Source: Thunnus maccoyii (lineage: Eukaryota > Chordata > Actinopteri > Scombriformes > Scombridae). Taken from it: DNA of 64,000 bases. How positions within the stretch are numbered: the first letter of the stretch is position 1; the number at the start of each line of letters is the position of its first letter. Where the stretch lies: NCBI RefSeq assembly GCF_910596095.1, contig NC_056536.1:16720791-16784790 (forward strand), given 5' to 3'. Position numbers and translations under genes: made by a program. Shown here piece after piece: positions 22,401 to 32,400 of the stretch. The notes below the pieces were generated by a model. It saw only the letters and a list, made by a program, of their open reading frames with translations. It made no database searches and was not told the origin of the DNA.

Positions 22401-24720
22401 GATGCTGTCGTGTTTACCCTGGCCCCCCTCTGCACGCCCACTGCATTGTGGAAGTTGCTGGGCTTTGGGACACCACAATAGGCTGAGTGTAGGGACAGAT
22501 GGAGGTCCCTTTTCGAAGACGGCACAAAAAACAGCCAAGGTAGGAGGGCCATGGTGTCTGAGAGAGCGAGCAGCCAGCATGCCCTGCTGCCAGAGATGTG
22601 GGAGATCATTAGAGGTGGAGGAAGGGAGAGGAAAAACTGAAAAGGGATTTTAGTTTCTTCCTAATTATAATGCAAGGAAGAGTGTAACTCTGGGTGTCTC
22701 TTTGCTCTGGTAATCTGTCAGTAAATTTGGCATGATCTAGACACATTTACACAGCTCTGGTTCAGGATCACTTTGCAAACTGGGCTGGCCTGTACACATG
22801 CCAGCCTTTATAATCATTTACTGTATCTTGCTTTGTATATTTTCAAAAGTACTTTTCAGAGTGGACCAAGCTGGCAAAACTAAAAAGCACCATGGTGTGA
22901 AAGATGTTAAAACCCTTTTAAGCAGTGCTCAGATGTGATAATATGCCATTAATTTGGCCTTTATTTATATTTATTGAGGGTTAGACTAGGCCAGACGAGA
23001 GGTCAAATGCTGATGTCATTCATTAAGGCCAGTGCAGTGTAGGGAGCATTAGAGGGTTCTGTGATAGATGCTGATGAGGATATAGACGAGAAGCATTGGA
23101 GGAGGGTAGAGGGAGGTACCAGGCGCAGGAGCAACAGATGGGGCCTGATGGAAAGCTCAGGTTGTAAACTTTCTGTTAGCAACATCTGTCCATTTGTCCA
23201 TCTGCTACACTCGCTGTTTACAGTTTGTTTAGCAGAAAGTCATTAGAAAAAACCTTTTGTCACAGCATATTAATTAGATCAGAGAAGAACCAAATCTATG
23301 CAGATTCCTATTAGCTTAATGACTCAGTTTAAATACATTTGGATGGGTTTATACTTAAAAAATATAAAACTGGGGTGTGGGAAAACATATGATCCCCCAC
23401 CTCAGTTATGATCCATTCAAATCAACAGTTTTGCACCGTTCCCACAGATAAGCCCATCTATCACATCTGTGCCGCTTAAGGACAGAAGCCACACCATGGC
23501 ATCCTCTTTGTTCATTTTCTGGAGCACACATGAATAAGTGGATTGACACGGGATGCGGTTATAAGCCATGATTAGAGTTACATTAGCAATTACTATAAAC
23601 ATGCTCCTTATGATCTGTGTACTTATTCAAATACTGCACCACTTACCTAAACTAACAGTTAAAACCAACATCTCATTAGTATAACTGTTTGGAGTTTTTA
23701 TCTGGTACATTCAGTAGATGTTCCTCTCCACACCAGACAGCTACTTCTATCTAAAATTAATATGTTTTGCCTTCACAGCAAATTATGAACGATTGAGGGA
23801 ATATCACACCACAGCACAGATTTAAAAGCATCTAAAAAATGTGAGCATAATAGTTTCATTAGAAATGTTACATCACCTATGGGTGTTTTATTTCTTTTGG
23901 CTAAAAATATTCTCTCTTCAATTTGCTCTGCAGCAAGCGGATAAAAGAGAATTAAGCAGCTGATCTGGGCTCAGTGGCCACAGTGTTACATTAGACATTA
24001 ATCCAGAACAGTGGAAGGTTGGAGAAGAGATAGCATCTTTAATCCTGCACTCCATCCAGCCCACCCTCCCATCTGACACAGTGAGAGACTCATTCTGCAA
24101 ACTGAACCCAATATCCTCTGTTTCTTCCGCATAAAAGACACGAAAATCTCAAGACTTTACACCAAGTTTGGCAAATAATTTTGATGTTAAACCTTTGTTT
24201 GCTAAATGAGAGCGGTGAAGCTTTACAGTGTGACAGAACTTTTCTATGAGTGTTTACTGCATGAGCACCTTTTCCACAATTTCCACTGTAAACTGCAGCA
24301 TCCTCCAGTGTCTCCTAAATTTCCAGCCTGGTCTCAACAAATGAAATCTCAGTCCTCCTCACAGGGTTAGGCAAGTGTCCTGGTGAGCCCTCTCAGTGCA
24401 CACTGTCCCCCTATATGTAACAGATGTTACTGGGGCAACAGTTGGTATTGAAAGGGAGGGGCTTCAGGCCATCTGTCCAGGGTCAAGGTTTGAAAAGGGG
24501 TGGTAGAGATGGTGGCACGTTCAGGAAAATGGTAAGTATTTGGTTGAAAAGAGGGAATATAGCCCACATTGTAAATCTGCTCAATGTGCGCTTTCATTTC
24601 AGATTGCCTTTGTGAAGGTTTTGAGTGTGAGATTAGGAGTTGCATAAAGTTTGTCTGTGATATGGGAAAACTGTTGCTATAGTGCAAAAGCACCATCTTG
24701 TGGTTAAAGGCAATACTACA
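18670..24720. other. Intergenic region between neurod4 and birc5
   Basis: About 6 kb with no supported exon. It contains the (TG)n tract at 19405-19447, a GA-rich tract near 20340-20470, and several non-repetitive, motif-dense stretches: 20040-20340 (TGACCTGTGACC near 20260), 22380-22640 and 23400-23600. The latter may be regulatory, but conservation is untested. The open frames are short and compositionally biased. Confidence 0.35.
19405..19447. repeat. (TG)n microsatellite
   Basis: About 21 uninterrupted TG units, about 750 bp downstream of the neurod4 poly(A) signal. Confidence 0.97.
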
Positions 24721-24743
24721 AACAAAGTAATATTCCTCAAAAC

Positions 24744-24749
24744 TTTATT
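24744..24749 (-). terminator. Candidate poly(A) signal of birc5
   Basis: On the minus strand this reads AATAAA, about 130 nt downstream of the birc5 stop codon at 24883-24881. It is the first canonical hexamer after the stop. Confidence 0.6.
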
Positions 24750-24880
24750 GATATTTTAAACTTACATTAGAGCACTGAGTCAAGACTATAGGCTCTAGCT
24801 ACACCCACAAGATTAGTGTAGCGATAAAAATCACAATATATACACAATAATTTAGATTTCCTTCCACAATTTGAGAGGAA

Positions 24881-26560
24881 TCATATAGAGTCCAACAGGG
24901 TTTTAAGGCTCTCATGTGTATGGTCTACATTATCTCGCAAATAGGCCATCTTCTTATGACAAATCTTTCTCTGAAAGAAAAAAAAAGCAGAATGTGAACA
25001 TCTCCTGCATAAGTACTTCAGACTCTACTTTGCACACAATCTACACAGATAGTAGGAACACTCACAACGTAGACCCTCAGCCTCTCTTTTTCCATGTGAT
25101 AGAATTCAGCCACCGTTAGCTCCGTGAAGTCTTTCTTTAAGGTTATGAATCCACAGTTAGGTGAGCGTTTTGTGTGTTCAGACCTGCGCAGAGAAAATGT
25201 TACAGAAGAAATTAGTCGAAGACAACATCTGAATGCGGCCTACAAAAAGGAATGCTTTGTTATCCTTAAATGAATCCAGTTCAATTAGGATATAACTATA
25301 AAAATCTTCTAATTTGGTATTATGCTGATCAAGAAAGCAGCTGCAATATTTGCATCCACTTACGTTTTAAAAACATAAATCAACTTTATTTGGCAGCCAT
25401 CATTTTCATTCTCAATGGTGATGTTCTGTATATTTAAATTTGTCCCTTAATGACTATGGATAACACTCAGGTCTGAGTAATACTGATGAAAAGAATTTCA
25501 GTTCTGAAGCTGCTGTGCCCCCTTACACTACTGGCATTATGTTTTCCAGTGAAGAGGAAATGAAAGGGCCTGAGGACATTGACACACTCTTCTTACCAGG
25601 GGTCATCATCTGGCTCCCAGCCCTCAAGCTCGATCAGACAGAAGAAACAGCAGGCAACATCAGGCTCATTCTCACTGGGGCAGTGGACAAACCCAGCCTT
25701 GGCCATCTACAAAGACAAAACAGTAACAGTTGCCACATAATGTCAAAAAACATTTTTCTCACAGAAAACTCAAAAATAAATATCAAAAAATTAAGGAATT
25801 TTATGGAGGTGATAACTCAATGACAAAGATGACAAGTGCAATGCAAGAACAAAAGGCCAGAACTGCAAGAGGATTAGTGCCAGTGAGAATGAAACCAGAG
25901 GATGATCTCTTTTTGGCTCCTGGAGGGTTAAGAGCTGGTAACGTGGCATATAGTGTTGCTCATCCAGTGAAGTGTCAGCAGCCCATCCATCATCACTAGA
26001 CTAGGGTGGGCAGAGGGTCTGTGCACTTGACACCAGATGCAATGAAACTAAATATGGCACCTGCTTGACTGTAAATCACATGCTGTCACAGCCTTGGATA
26101 AATGGTATAAAATCGCTGTGTAAACAAGGTTGGTATATAATAGCAATAATTATTTTCATCTCATATTTGTGTACTCTGTACGTTAATGTAGACTAGGCTG
26201 TATTTTTTTAGAGTGTCTGACATATCCGGACTGAAATTTGAGGAACCATCCCAGAAATGTGCCCAGTCTGACCTCCCACATACCCTATGTTACCTATAGT
26301 TAGTGTCTTCCTTGTGGACAAATTCCCCTCGTAACTTAATACCTATTGCGCCACTGCACTGTCAAAATTAACTTCCGATGATGAACATTAAGTAATAATA
26401 AATATTCTAAAGCACCAAGATGTCACAGGCTTACCTTTTCAGGTGTGCAATTACATTCCTCTCGAAATGGCCAGTCTGCAAAAGTTTGTTCTCGTAAATC
26501 TTGACTGTACATTTTGTCATATGAGTAAAACCTGGTTGCCAATACATCTATGCTGGCCAT
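24881..26560 (-). CDS. birc5: Survivin (baculoviral IAP repeat-containing 5), 147 aa
   Basis: Survivin is a single-BIR protein of the chromosomal passenger complex with Aurora B, INCENP and borealin; it targets the complex to centromeres and also opposes apoptosis. Exons on the minus strand are 26560-26435 (126 nt), 25706-25597 (110), 25183-25066 (118) and 24970-24881 (90, TGA). The 110- and 118-nt exons match the human gene. All junctions are gt-ag: AAG|gtaagc, tag|ATG, CCCTG|gtaaga, cag|G, GTT|gtgagt, cag|AGA. The protein starts [20 protein letters not shown]. The BIR domain spans about 22-95, with zinc ligands C62, C65, H82 and C89 at the family spacing (CX2CX16HX6C). GWEPDDDPW is at 71-79. 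CTPE (38-41) places T39 at the human T34 CDK1 site. The C-terminal helix, from about residue 100, ends [12 protein letters not shown]. Two positions that read histone H3 phospho-Thr3 in human survivin (K62, H80) are Ile67 and Arg85 here. Fish carry two birc5 paralogues; which one this is remains unresolved. Confidence 0.93.
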
Positions 26561-26695
26561 ATCTTCAGCAAAAACCAAAAACCTAACATACATTAATTCA
26601 CAATGTGGGTGTTGATGTAGACATGGGCTGATGGCCTCCAGACTGCCTTGCACACTTCCACAGGTGTTTTCAGTTTTTGGCTGATTAAAATCAGG

Positions 26696-26711
26696 TTCAA
26701 GGTGGGCGGGG
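26696..26711 (-). promoter_or_regulatory. GC box and CHR-like element upstream of birc5
   Basis: The minus strand reads CCCCGCCC (26711-26704) followed by CTTGAA (26701-26696), about 140 nt upstream of the ATG. A CHR (TTTGAA or CTTGAA type) with nearby GC boxes is the known arrangement for G2/M-expressed genes, including mammalian survivin. There is no TATA box nearby. Confidence 0.4.
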
Positions 26712-26719
26712 CTAGGATG

Positions 26720-28380
26720 AAACAATGTTAGGTCACTAGATTTCATCTACAAAAGGTCTACTAAGGTAAAATACACAGTATAGTTTTGCTATTAAACAGC
26801 TTTTTTTATATTCTCTTGGTCTACATCATTTCTCAGTTACTTTGCACCTTAAATGTGCTTATTTTGCATTTTTGCCAAATAAGCAGTGGCAACTACAAGT
26901 TGCCACTTGTAGTTTGTCACAAGTCTTGGTGGTGCACTAAACTAGTATGTTTTTCATGTAGCAAAACACAAGTGGTAATATGTGTTCTACCTATTACAGG
27001 AACTACATGCTACAGTCGTTAGTGCAGGGTTTCGTGTTACAGCCCCAGCATCCTTTGCATTGGGCCTGTTTTGTGCATTTGTGTTTTTGTTGAAGGGCCA
27101 AAGGGGTGTTGTGAGGCCATCTCTGTAACAAGAAAAAAACCTGGCCAGTGTGAGCTATATAAGTCCACGTGTTTGGATGCTAGTGTGTTGTCTTCACAGT
27201 TGACACAAAAAGATAATGTTTATGGTATACTCAAGCTTCATTTAAAGGTGTGATTTTTGTTCCAACCCTTCTGTTCTGATGCAGAAGGAGAAAAAAATTT
27301 GAAAAAAAATTACACAAACTCACTACAGTAGATAAGAAATATTTATTGTATAATGTTTTTCTATGTAAGATGCATTTTATGTAATAAACACTAAGAGGTC
27401 CAAACATATTTTTTTTCTGGGCTTCAGGACATTCATTACTCAAATCTATAATACAAACTAACTAAATCCACATTTATTTATTAACCTAATGTGAATTAAT
27501 TCCACATCTATCTCTCTTGTTCCTGCATCTCATGTCAAAGGCTATATTTACATGTAAGTCATGGCTTTATATATTTGCTACAACATACATTTTGGACATT
27601 TCTGATACTAGTTCACCTAGATATTGCTACAGTTCAGAAGTCCAATATCAAAAATTCTAATGCACATTAAATGTACGACAGCTACTCTTAAACTTAATGT
27701 TACATTTAATTGGAATTTAATTTCCTCTGATCTCTGTATTTTCTTGACATTGTTGTGTTGTATTATATAGTTTGCCTTTCAACTGTGACATACTGTATGT
27801 ATGTAGATTTAACATCTGTATATAGTAGAAAAATTGCACAGACCGCCTTCACACTGGGACAATAGCATTTTAATACTTATATTACATATATTTATGATTA
27901 TATCCTTTATATTTATTTGTCTAATTCTTGTTTTTATTCTTCTTCAGCTAATTATTCTTTATTGCACACTAGCCTTTTTAGCACAACCTGCCCCACCCTG
28001 AATTTCACTGCACACATTATGAGCATGTGAGAAGTAAAACCTTTGATCTTGCCCTTGCCTGCTCCAGTGGCACAAGATTTCAATATACATATGGACATGT
28101 CAATTTTATTTTTAGACACACATGGAAAAAAAAAAAAAGTGTACCTGTCCTTTAAGATACTGTAATCCACAGCTGTGAAATGAAAATGGATCTATCACCT
28201 GACTTCATGATCCCCTGAAGCAATGAAGCTACATAAACTTTTAAAGATATATATCAAATAACATCTAAAATTTTATATGAACTGTAATGTATAGTACTCA
28301 TTTAGAAAGTGAAGGAACTTGACTCCCTCTGTTGGCAAATGAGAGAAATTTAAGGATGTTGTGTGTTGTAGCAATGAGTA
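26720..28380. other. Intergenic, upstream of birc5
   Basis: AT-rich sequence without a supported exon. It contains a pair of overlapping 10-bp hairpins at 26885-26914. It also holds an isolated TATATAAG at 27156-27163 followed by CACGTG at 27166-27171, with no recognised gene downstream. Confidence 0.35.
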
Positions 28381-30292
28381 CTTCCCTCATCTCTCTTGAA
28401 TTGCTGTCTCCTTATGCAAAGAACTATCCAAAGGAAGGCTGAGCTTAAGTTTATGATACCCTCTTACTTTCTTTTACTCTGATCTCTCCTTATGTCTGCT
28501 CGTAAACCCTTCCCTATAGTGAGCTCTCCAATTACTGCAATTGATTTTCTTAATTTCTTTAATCACAAACTTGACTGTATTCTCTACCCACCGGGGGTGT
28601 TGACCCTTTCAAAATTGTGCATTTGGTGCATTGGAGACCACTGCCACGCTCTCACAATTTGAGGCTGTCTCCTTGGACACCTTCTGTAGGTTGCTGCTCT
28701 CCTCTAAATCCACAACCTGCGTATCTGACCATTTTCCTGTTAAATTGGTTATGGAACTTCTTATGATATTAGGCCCCTCCCTACTCAACATTATTAACAC
28801 CTCTCTTTTGTCTGGTGTTGTGCCCACCTCCTTTAAATCACTTAAACCTCAGCTCAAAAAACCTAACCTTGATCCTGATATTATCAATAACTTCAGACCT
28901 ATCTCCAATCTCCCCTTCCTCTCTAAAGTCTTGGAAAGAATTGTTTCCATCCATCTAACCGACTACCTCTCATCTAACAGTCTACTTGAACCCTTTCGAT
29001 CTGGCTTTAGATCGTTCCATAGCACTGAGACCACTCTCACAAAAGTGGTAAATGACCTACTCCTCGTCTCAGATTTTGACTCCTCTTCTATTCTTATCTT
29101 ACTTGATTTAAGTGCGGCATTTGATACTGTCGATCATAATATTCTTTTAAATCGCCTAGCGAGCTACATTGGTGTCCATGACTCTGTGCTTTCGTGGCTA
29201 AGCTTCTACCTATCTGAAAGAACTCATTGTGACTTAAAAATGTAACATCTGAATACTCTAAAGTTAACTTTGGCGTACCGCAGGGTTCTGTGCTGGGGCC
29301 TTTGCTTTTTTTGTCTACATGCTACCTCTTGGTGAAATTTTTCACAGCTACGGTATCAAATTTCACTGTCTGCGGATGATACCCAAATTTACATACCAAT
29401 TACACCTGATGATCATTCACAAATTGCAAATCTTGAATTATATCTAGTCATTGTTACAAATTAGATGTCACAAAACTTCTTGCGATTAAATGCCGATAAA
29501 ACTGAGATGCTAATTGTTGGCCCCAAAATCCAACTCCCTCTTCTTGCAGACCTTACTCTGAACTTTGGGGACAATTACCCAGAGCTCCACAGTTAAAAAC
29601 CTTGGCATTATTTTTGACACAGCTCTCTCATTTGATGCTCACATTAGAGAAATTTCTAAGATCTCCGATCGCATGATGCTGGATATCTTGGATATCTGTT
29701 CCTAGAATCAAGAAAAAATCAGTAAACAGTTGAGCGTTCTCCTACTGAGCTCCATATCTCTGGAACCAGCTACCTGTTACAATCAGGGGAGCAACTTTAT
29801 TTGAAATCTTCAAATCTAGACTCAAAACATACTTATTCTTGCAATCATATGACCTGCCCTGGCACCATTGGCATGGGTTCAATATAGTCTTTTCCCTCAC
29901 CTCAGTCTGCTGGTGCGCCGTCTGGTGGCTGAATATCGTGTATTGCACCCTTAATGTCTGTATGAAACTCACCTGGGTTTTGTACATCTTTTGTATTGCT
30001 CTATGTTTTGGGGTGTGTTTGTGAGGTTGCAGAATATTAGACTGTCTCACTAAAATCTGCATTTCTGCAATCATCAGCATGTCATAACGTGCGTGTGTCA
30101 CTCGATTCACTACTTCAGATGGTTTTCTGTGTATTGGATCCTCTTTAAATTTTCCATAATTTATTTATTTATTTATTTTATGTTGTCCCTCCTTGATTCT
30201 TCTAATATTGTTTTACTGCTGTAAAGTGTATTGAGACACCCTGGTGTGATTTTGCACTTTAAATAAATAAACTTTGACTTTTGACTTTAGAC
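28380..30292 (+). mobile_element. Degenerate L2-type LINE (non-LTR retrotransposon) fragment
   Basis: Reverse-transcriptase homology runs in several frames. The open part, 28631-29245, carries NNFRPISNLPFLSKVLERIV, the motif A region ILLDLSAAFDTVDHNILLNRL and LSWLSFYLSERT. After a stop and frame change, motif B (NFGVPQGSVLGPLLF) appears near 29268. Motif C follows near 29370; its tyrosine codon is damaged, leaving ADDTQIY in another frame. Further decayed coding (LNADKTEM, then LFEIFKSRLKTYLF near 29790) and an apparent internal deletion near 29680-29710 follow. The 3' end is typical of L2-like elements: GTAAAGTGTATTGAGACACC, AAATAAATAAA and a short TTTGACTTT repeat. The 5' end, with ITAIDFLNFFNHKLD near 28535, is truncated; no endonuclease domain is present. 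It cannot encode an active element. Confidence 0.85.
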
Positions 30293-30299
30293 ATATTAA

Positions 30300-31650
30300 A
30301 ATTGTGCCACATCACATGTTTTTCATTCAGTCACGGATGTGTATAAATATATTAATACATAGCCATACATGTATTCAGGCATTCTTATTGAAACAGGCTT
30401 GAATTTCAATTTCCAACTGAGAGTTTTTGAGAAATGTAAATATAGACATAAAGGCCAGAAAGCCACTTGTCCAGTTTAATGGTTTATGGTGTGAACTTGC
30501 CTGTTTATTAATGTGAAAGACAGGGATAGACCTTGTCCGCAGTGTGTCCCTGTAACACTACCCCTCAGGCCCCTGGGTGCTGAAATGTGCTTACAACTGT
30601 AAACTGCTGTCCTTTTCCCCTTATAACCTTATCTTCCAGCAGAGTGCCTGTGGGAGTCCTGAGACACAGTGTGCCTGTTTATGAGGCTGAGATTGTGTGA
30701 TTTTTATATTGTATGTGTGTTGCACTCTAATAGTTGGCGCTGTGTATGGGCTTACTGAGCAGCGGGCCCGGAGTGAATTGGACATCAACTGTACATTTGA
30801 TGACATATTACATTAGCTCAAAGCAGCCTGTATGATGTGTGGCTGCTTACTGCAGGCACTGTTGAATAGCATCTACCTCTGAATTCCTGCATGTGTGTGT
30901 TACTGTTGTCACACAGCATTCTTCCATACATTCAAATTTTTCACTATTTTCCTTAACTTTTGCTGTTTCACTCAACGTTGCTGCACTGAAGTTTTAAGGT
31001 TTACCAGTTTACCCTCCTTCATTCTCGTTTTGTGTCTATGTTGCACCAGTGAAAATGTTTGTGTAGCTGACAGCTTCAGCAGTAAAGCTCCCTAATGGTT
31101 ATTTACAGTGGCTGGAGAATTTGCTTTGTTACTTTCACTCTGCTAATGGTCGTCCTATATGAGAGACAGTTTTGCAACTGTTTTGACTATCAGAGAATTC
31201 CTGCCATGTGCTGTGCCACAAATCATCTTTTCAGAGGTTGAAATTTATCTTCCCTCTGAACCTCACATTTACTCCTCATGCCTTCATTGACATTTGACTC
31301 TTCTTCCCTTCTTAGCCTCCCTGCTACAGCCTTTAACTCTCTGCTCTCTCTGTCTCCTGACACACTTATTAAGGCCTGCCACGATTAGCTGCTGGAATCT
31401 CTTGCTCTCACTTTGTTTTCACACAGGGCTGAGAGAGAGAGAGAGAGAAAATGAGGGAGGGAGGAGAAGGGATGTAGAGAGGTGAAGGGGAGGTGATAGC
31501 TGTGGTGTGTTTGTGTTCTCTATTTCCACGTCCTTTACATTGCCATTGTGGGCACAAGGATGTTATTTGCATGCGCGACTCTTGAAATCTTTTCGAATGA
31601 ATGAGAACCGTGGAGAATCTTTTCTGGTCATTTTTCTTCCACCTGAAGAA
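30300..31650. other. Intergenic sequence after the LINE
   Basis: No supported exon. A GA-rich run lies near 31430-31470. Open frames here are short and low in complexity. Confidence 0.35.
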
Positions 31651-31689
31651 CCCTGACTAGTTTCATCCTGGGAAGAATTTCACAGAGGA

Positions 31690-31787
31690 AATAGTTGTTT
31701 CTCAGTGTGTCTGTGTAGGACTCGAGATCTGACTCACCCTGTAAGAGCAGCAGGAGGACTGAGAGGTGCAATCAATGTGGAGCTCAG
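31690..31787 (+). other. Candidate alternative first exon with start codon (MWSS)
   Basis: ATG at 31775-31777 is followed by TGG AGC TCA G and then a strong donor, CAG|gtaaga, at 31788. A start codon four codons before a donor, with a purine-rich leader, is typical of a first coding exon. It ends in phase 1, the same phase as the candidate exon ending at 38956, so both could join one downstream exon. The 5' boundary is a guess. No next exon was found in the window. Confidence 0.25.
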
Positions 31788-32162
31788 GTAAGAAAGGAGC
31801 CTATTACGATCTACTATATCACTGTATCTGTCTGCTTCCATTTAAAATGACGCATTACTGTCTCTGTGGACAGCACGAAATATATCCAGTTGCTCCCATG
31901 TAAAATGAAGGCGATAATTGAGTGAGATTTTTGCGCTATAAATATGCTTTGATGCAGCAGGAAAAATTTCTTTCAATGAATGATCAGGCAAATGTGTCTG
32001 TGTGGTTGTAAGTGATTGATCTTCATACTGAGTCTTCATTCTTGGTTCAAATATTCACATGGTGCCCATGGAGCTGACAAGTGTCCTGACAGCTCCACCT
32101 GTCTTCTGCTGCCCTCACACCCAGATTGAACACTACATATTTAGGTGAAACTGATCTTATCT

Positions 32163-32400
32163 TGTGTGTGTGTGTGTGTACTTCTATTACTCATGTTGTG
32201 GGGATATAAATCTGTTCACTAACATTGTGGGGACTCGTCTCTGTTCTGGGGACAAAAAGCAAAACCTTAAAATGTTTACATTATAAGGTTTTGCTTTTTT
32301 ATTACATTTTTGGGTGAAGACTTGGTACATGGTTAGGTATAGGAAAATAGTGGTTATGGTTAGGGTAAGTCTTCAGGAAATTAAGTAAGTCGATGTAATG
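32163..32400 (+). repeat. Interspersed repeat copy with (GT)n head and internal hairpin
   Basis: It starts with (GT)8 and continues through TTGTGGGGATATAAATCTGTTCAC, ATTGTGGGGACT and a GGTTAGGG stretch. It contains a perfect 16-bp inverted repeat (32254-32269 and 32284-32299) around GCAAAACC. The same order of words recurs at 34978-35170. The GTGTGT...TTGTGGGGAC pattern is a common teleost interspersed repeat. The family was not identified. Confidence 0.5.

Noticed and set aside
26561..26746. In-frame upstream extension of birc5 exon 1 to 26746
   Set aside because: It covers the GC box and CHR-like site; the ATG at 26560 gives a protein close to the usual survivin length.
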